Source of the DNA: Ophiothrix spiculata
Taxonomy: Eukaryota; Echinodermata; Ophiuroidea; Amphilepidida; Ophiotrichidae
DNA length: 30,879 nucleotides
Reading direction: 5' to 3' (one strand)
Assembly (NCBI GenBank): GCA_000969725.1
Contig: JXSR01S017134.1
Below, piece after piece: positions 30,142 to 30,879 of the stretch. Under the pieces are notes generated by a model. The model searched no databases. It was not told where the DNA came from and saw only the letters and a list, made by a program, of their open reading frames with translations. The position numbers were made by a program, and so were the translations under genes. Position 1 is the first letter of the stretch. Each line of letters starts with the position of its first letter.

Positions 30142-30531
30142 ATGCTTCAAGGTCAGTTCACAAACGAGCAATGTCCTCTTATTGCTGAGGTCTATTTTAC
30201 CAAAAAATCTCATGCAGAAGTGAAACGGAGATTGAAACAGGGTGCATTCCCTCCATCGCGTGTACCATGTGCATCCACAATCTATAGAATTCAGGCGAAA
30301 TTAAAAAGAATAGGAACAATCCATAACCTAAATAAAGAGAGACCTGGAAGACCGCGGACGGCAAGAAGCAGGAGAAACGTCGACCGCGTTCGTCAGACAT
30401 TGGCAAGGAGTTTGCGAAGAAATCCCCTGGTACATGCGTCCCAATTTACGTTCAACCAGAAATTGAATATTCAGGGCCACCAAGCTCAAACGGCCCTTTT
30501 AGGGCACCCAAACACAAAAGAGAAAAGATAA
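30142..30531 (+). pseudogene. Mariner-type transposase, N-terminal DNA-binding part
   Basis: The 129-codon frame starts MLQGQFTNEQCPLIAEVYFT. Residues 5-60 match the DUF4817-type helix-turn-helix of mariner-like transposases (AEVYFTKKSHAEVKRRL, then CASTIYRIQAKLKRIGTIHN). The linker NLNKERPGRPRT follows, with the GRPR AT-hook-like motif at 69-72, and then the start of the second helix-turn-helix (RRNVDRVRQTLARSLRRNP). After about residue 100 the family pattern is lost and the frame ends at 129. Family members are usually over 340 residues, with a DDE or DDD catalytic domain that is wholly missing here. The first ATG fits the family start. The product could at most bind the terminal repeats. 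Confidence 0.8.
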
Positions 30532-30879
30532 TGTCATAAATTTGTCCTCCGTTAATAAAACATATGCACTACATTTGGACAGAACTTTTTTATGCCTTCC
30601 TATTCAAATAAGTGTATCTCTACGACGCCTTTATCAATTTTCCCTATTTTTTCACCATTTTAAAGATAAATCTATGATCTAGTTAGATGTATACATTTTA
30701 AGTTCATGATATCTCTTGTTCTTAAAATATTGCTTTCATTTAACTATTGCAGTTTTTTTGACTCACTCGGTATACACATTTTGAAGTCTATGATAGCTGT
30801 AAAAGAGCATATAAAGGTCACGTTTTGACCAAATGGTTATGTTGATTCTTTTACACAACAATGGAATTTATCCTCATAT

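Larger units (their letters stand above)
29571..30770 (+). mobile_element. Mariner-type element with about 205-bp inverted repeats
   Basis: The left end CCGCGCAAGTCAAAAAAACC and the right end (inverted CCGAGTGAGTCAAAAAAACT) match, and the similarity continues for about 205 bp to GTTCTGTCCAAAT on both sides. TA lies outside each end (29569-29570, 30771-30772), the Tc1/mariner target. The outer 168 bp of the left arm occur twice in tandem (29571 and 29739). Between the arms is only the start of a transposase gene, so this is an internally deleted, non-autonomous copy. Confidence 0.9.
28740..30879. repeat. Block E'', unit 3, third copy, split by mariner
   Basis: Matches block E' from GAAACTAGTG onward through CATCCGTGCTTAATGG, TTGTCACGGATATGG, GATTACCTGCTGCGTTTAAT and CACCTAACCTAGTTTAGTTC up to 29568. 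It resumes after the insertion at 30773 with ACACATTTTGAAGTCTATGA, GATAGCTGTAAAAGAGC and TTTTGACCAAATGGTTATG, equivalent to 27910-27990. It continues to the window edge. Confidence 0.85.

Noticed and set aside
29864-30223. 119-codon frame upstream of the transposase start
   Set aside because: It runs through the terminal inverted repeat in a different frame from the transposase and has no family resemblance.
25130-30879. Repeated E blocks as a CRISPR-like array
   Set aside because: The repeats are about 1 kb long, diverged, in an animal-type genome, and have no spacer structure.
1-30879. LTR retrotransposons, endogenous viruses or Polintons
   Set aside because: No long terminal direct repeats, integrase, protease, capsid or polymerase motifs of such elements were recognised on either strand.

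Overview
The window is AT-rich animal DNA of the kind seen in marine invertebrates. It has no confident complete host gene. Evidence for a metazoan: a tRNA-Met-derived SINE with an (AAAT)n tail, the decayed 3' part of an L1/Tx1-like LINE, a mariner-type element whose transposase carries a DUF4817-like helix-turn-helix region, piggyBac-type MITEs at TTAA, Tc1-like MITEs at TA, and a 50-N assembly gap. A mollusc or another lophotrochozoan is my best guess, but the sequence does not settle the phylum.

The main structure is a diverged segmental array. The same blocks, named here A, B, F, C, D and E, recur in the same order and strand. Unit 1 spans about 1899-9480 and holds A, B, B', C, D, E. Unit 2 spans about 10881-14710 and holds A, B, F. 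Unit 3 spans about 17121-30879 and holds A, A', B, F, C, C', D, E, D', E', E''. The copies carry many substitutions and small indels, and no reading frame survives across them, so they look like duplicated non-coding DNA or long-dead genes. Unit 3 has extra local duplications of A, C, D and E.

Transposons have landed in individual copies, and the paralogous copies often keep the empty site. This orders the events. The 486-bp Tc1-like MITE sits in A of units 2 and 3 but not in A of unit 1 or in A' of unit 3. A 960-bp TA-flanked element is in unit 3 only. Two piggyBac-type MITEs sit in opposite orientation in the two D copies of unit 3. A SINE is in A of unit 2 only. A 1.2-kb mariner-type element is in the third E copy only. 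Elements between the units include a 923-bp PIF/Harbinger-like element full of CCAGTATTG motifs (9875-10797), a LINE tail (about 14790-15490), a foldback element (12774-13364) and several small inverted-repeat elements.

Candidate coding pieces are weak: a minus-strand exon-like frame at 16290-16537 with a signal-peptide-like start near 16666, a minus-strand frame with two membrane-like segments at 718-1109, and short relic frames inside two transposons. The only recognisable protein is the N-terminal part of the mariner-type transposase (30142-30531), which lacks its catalytic domain.
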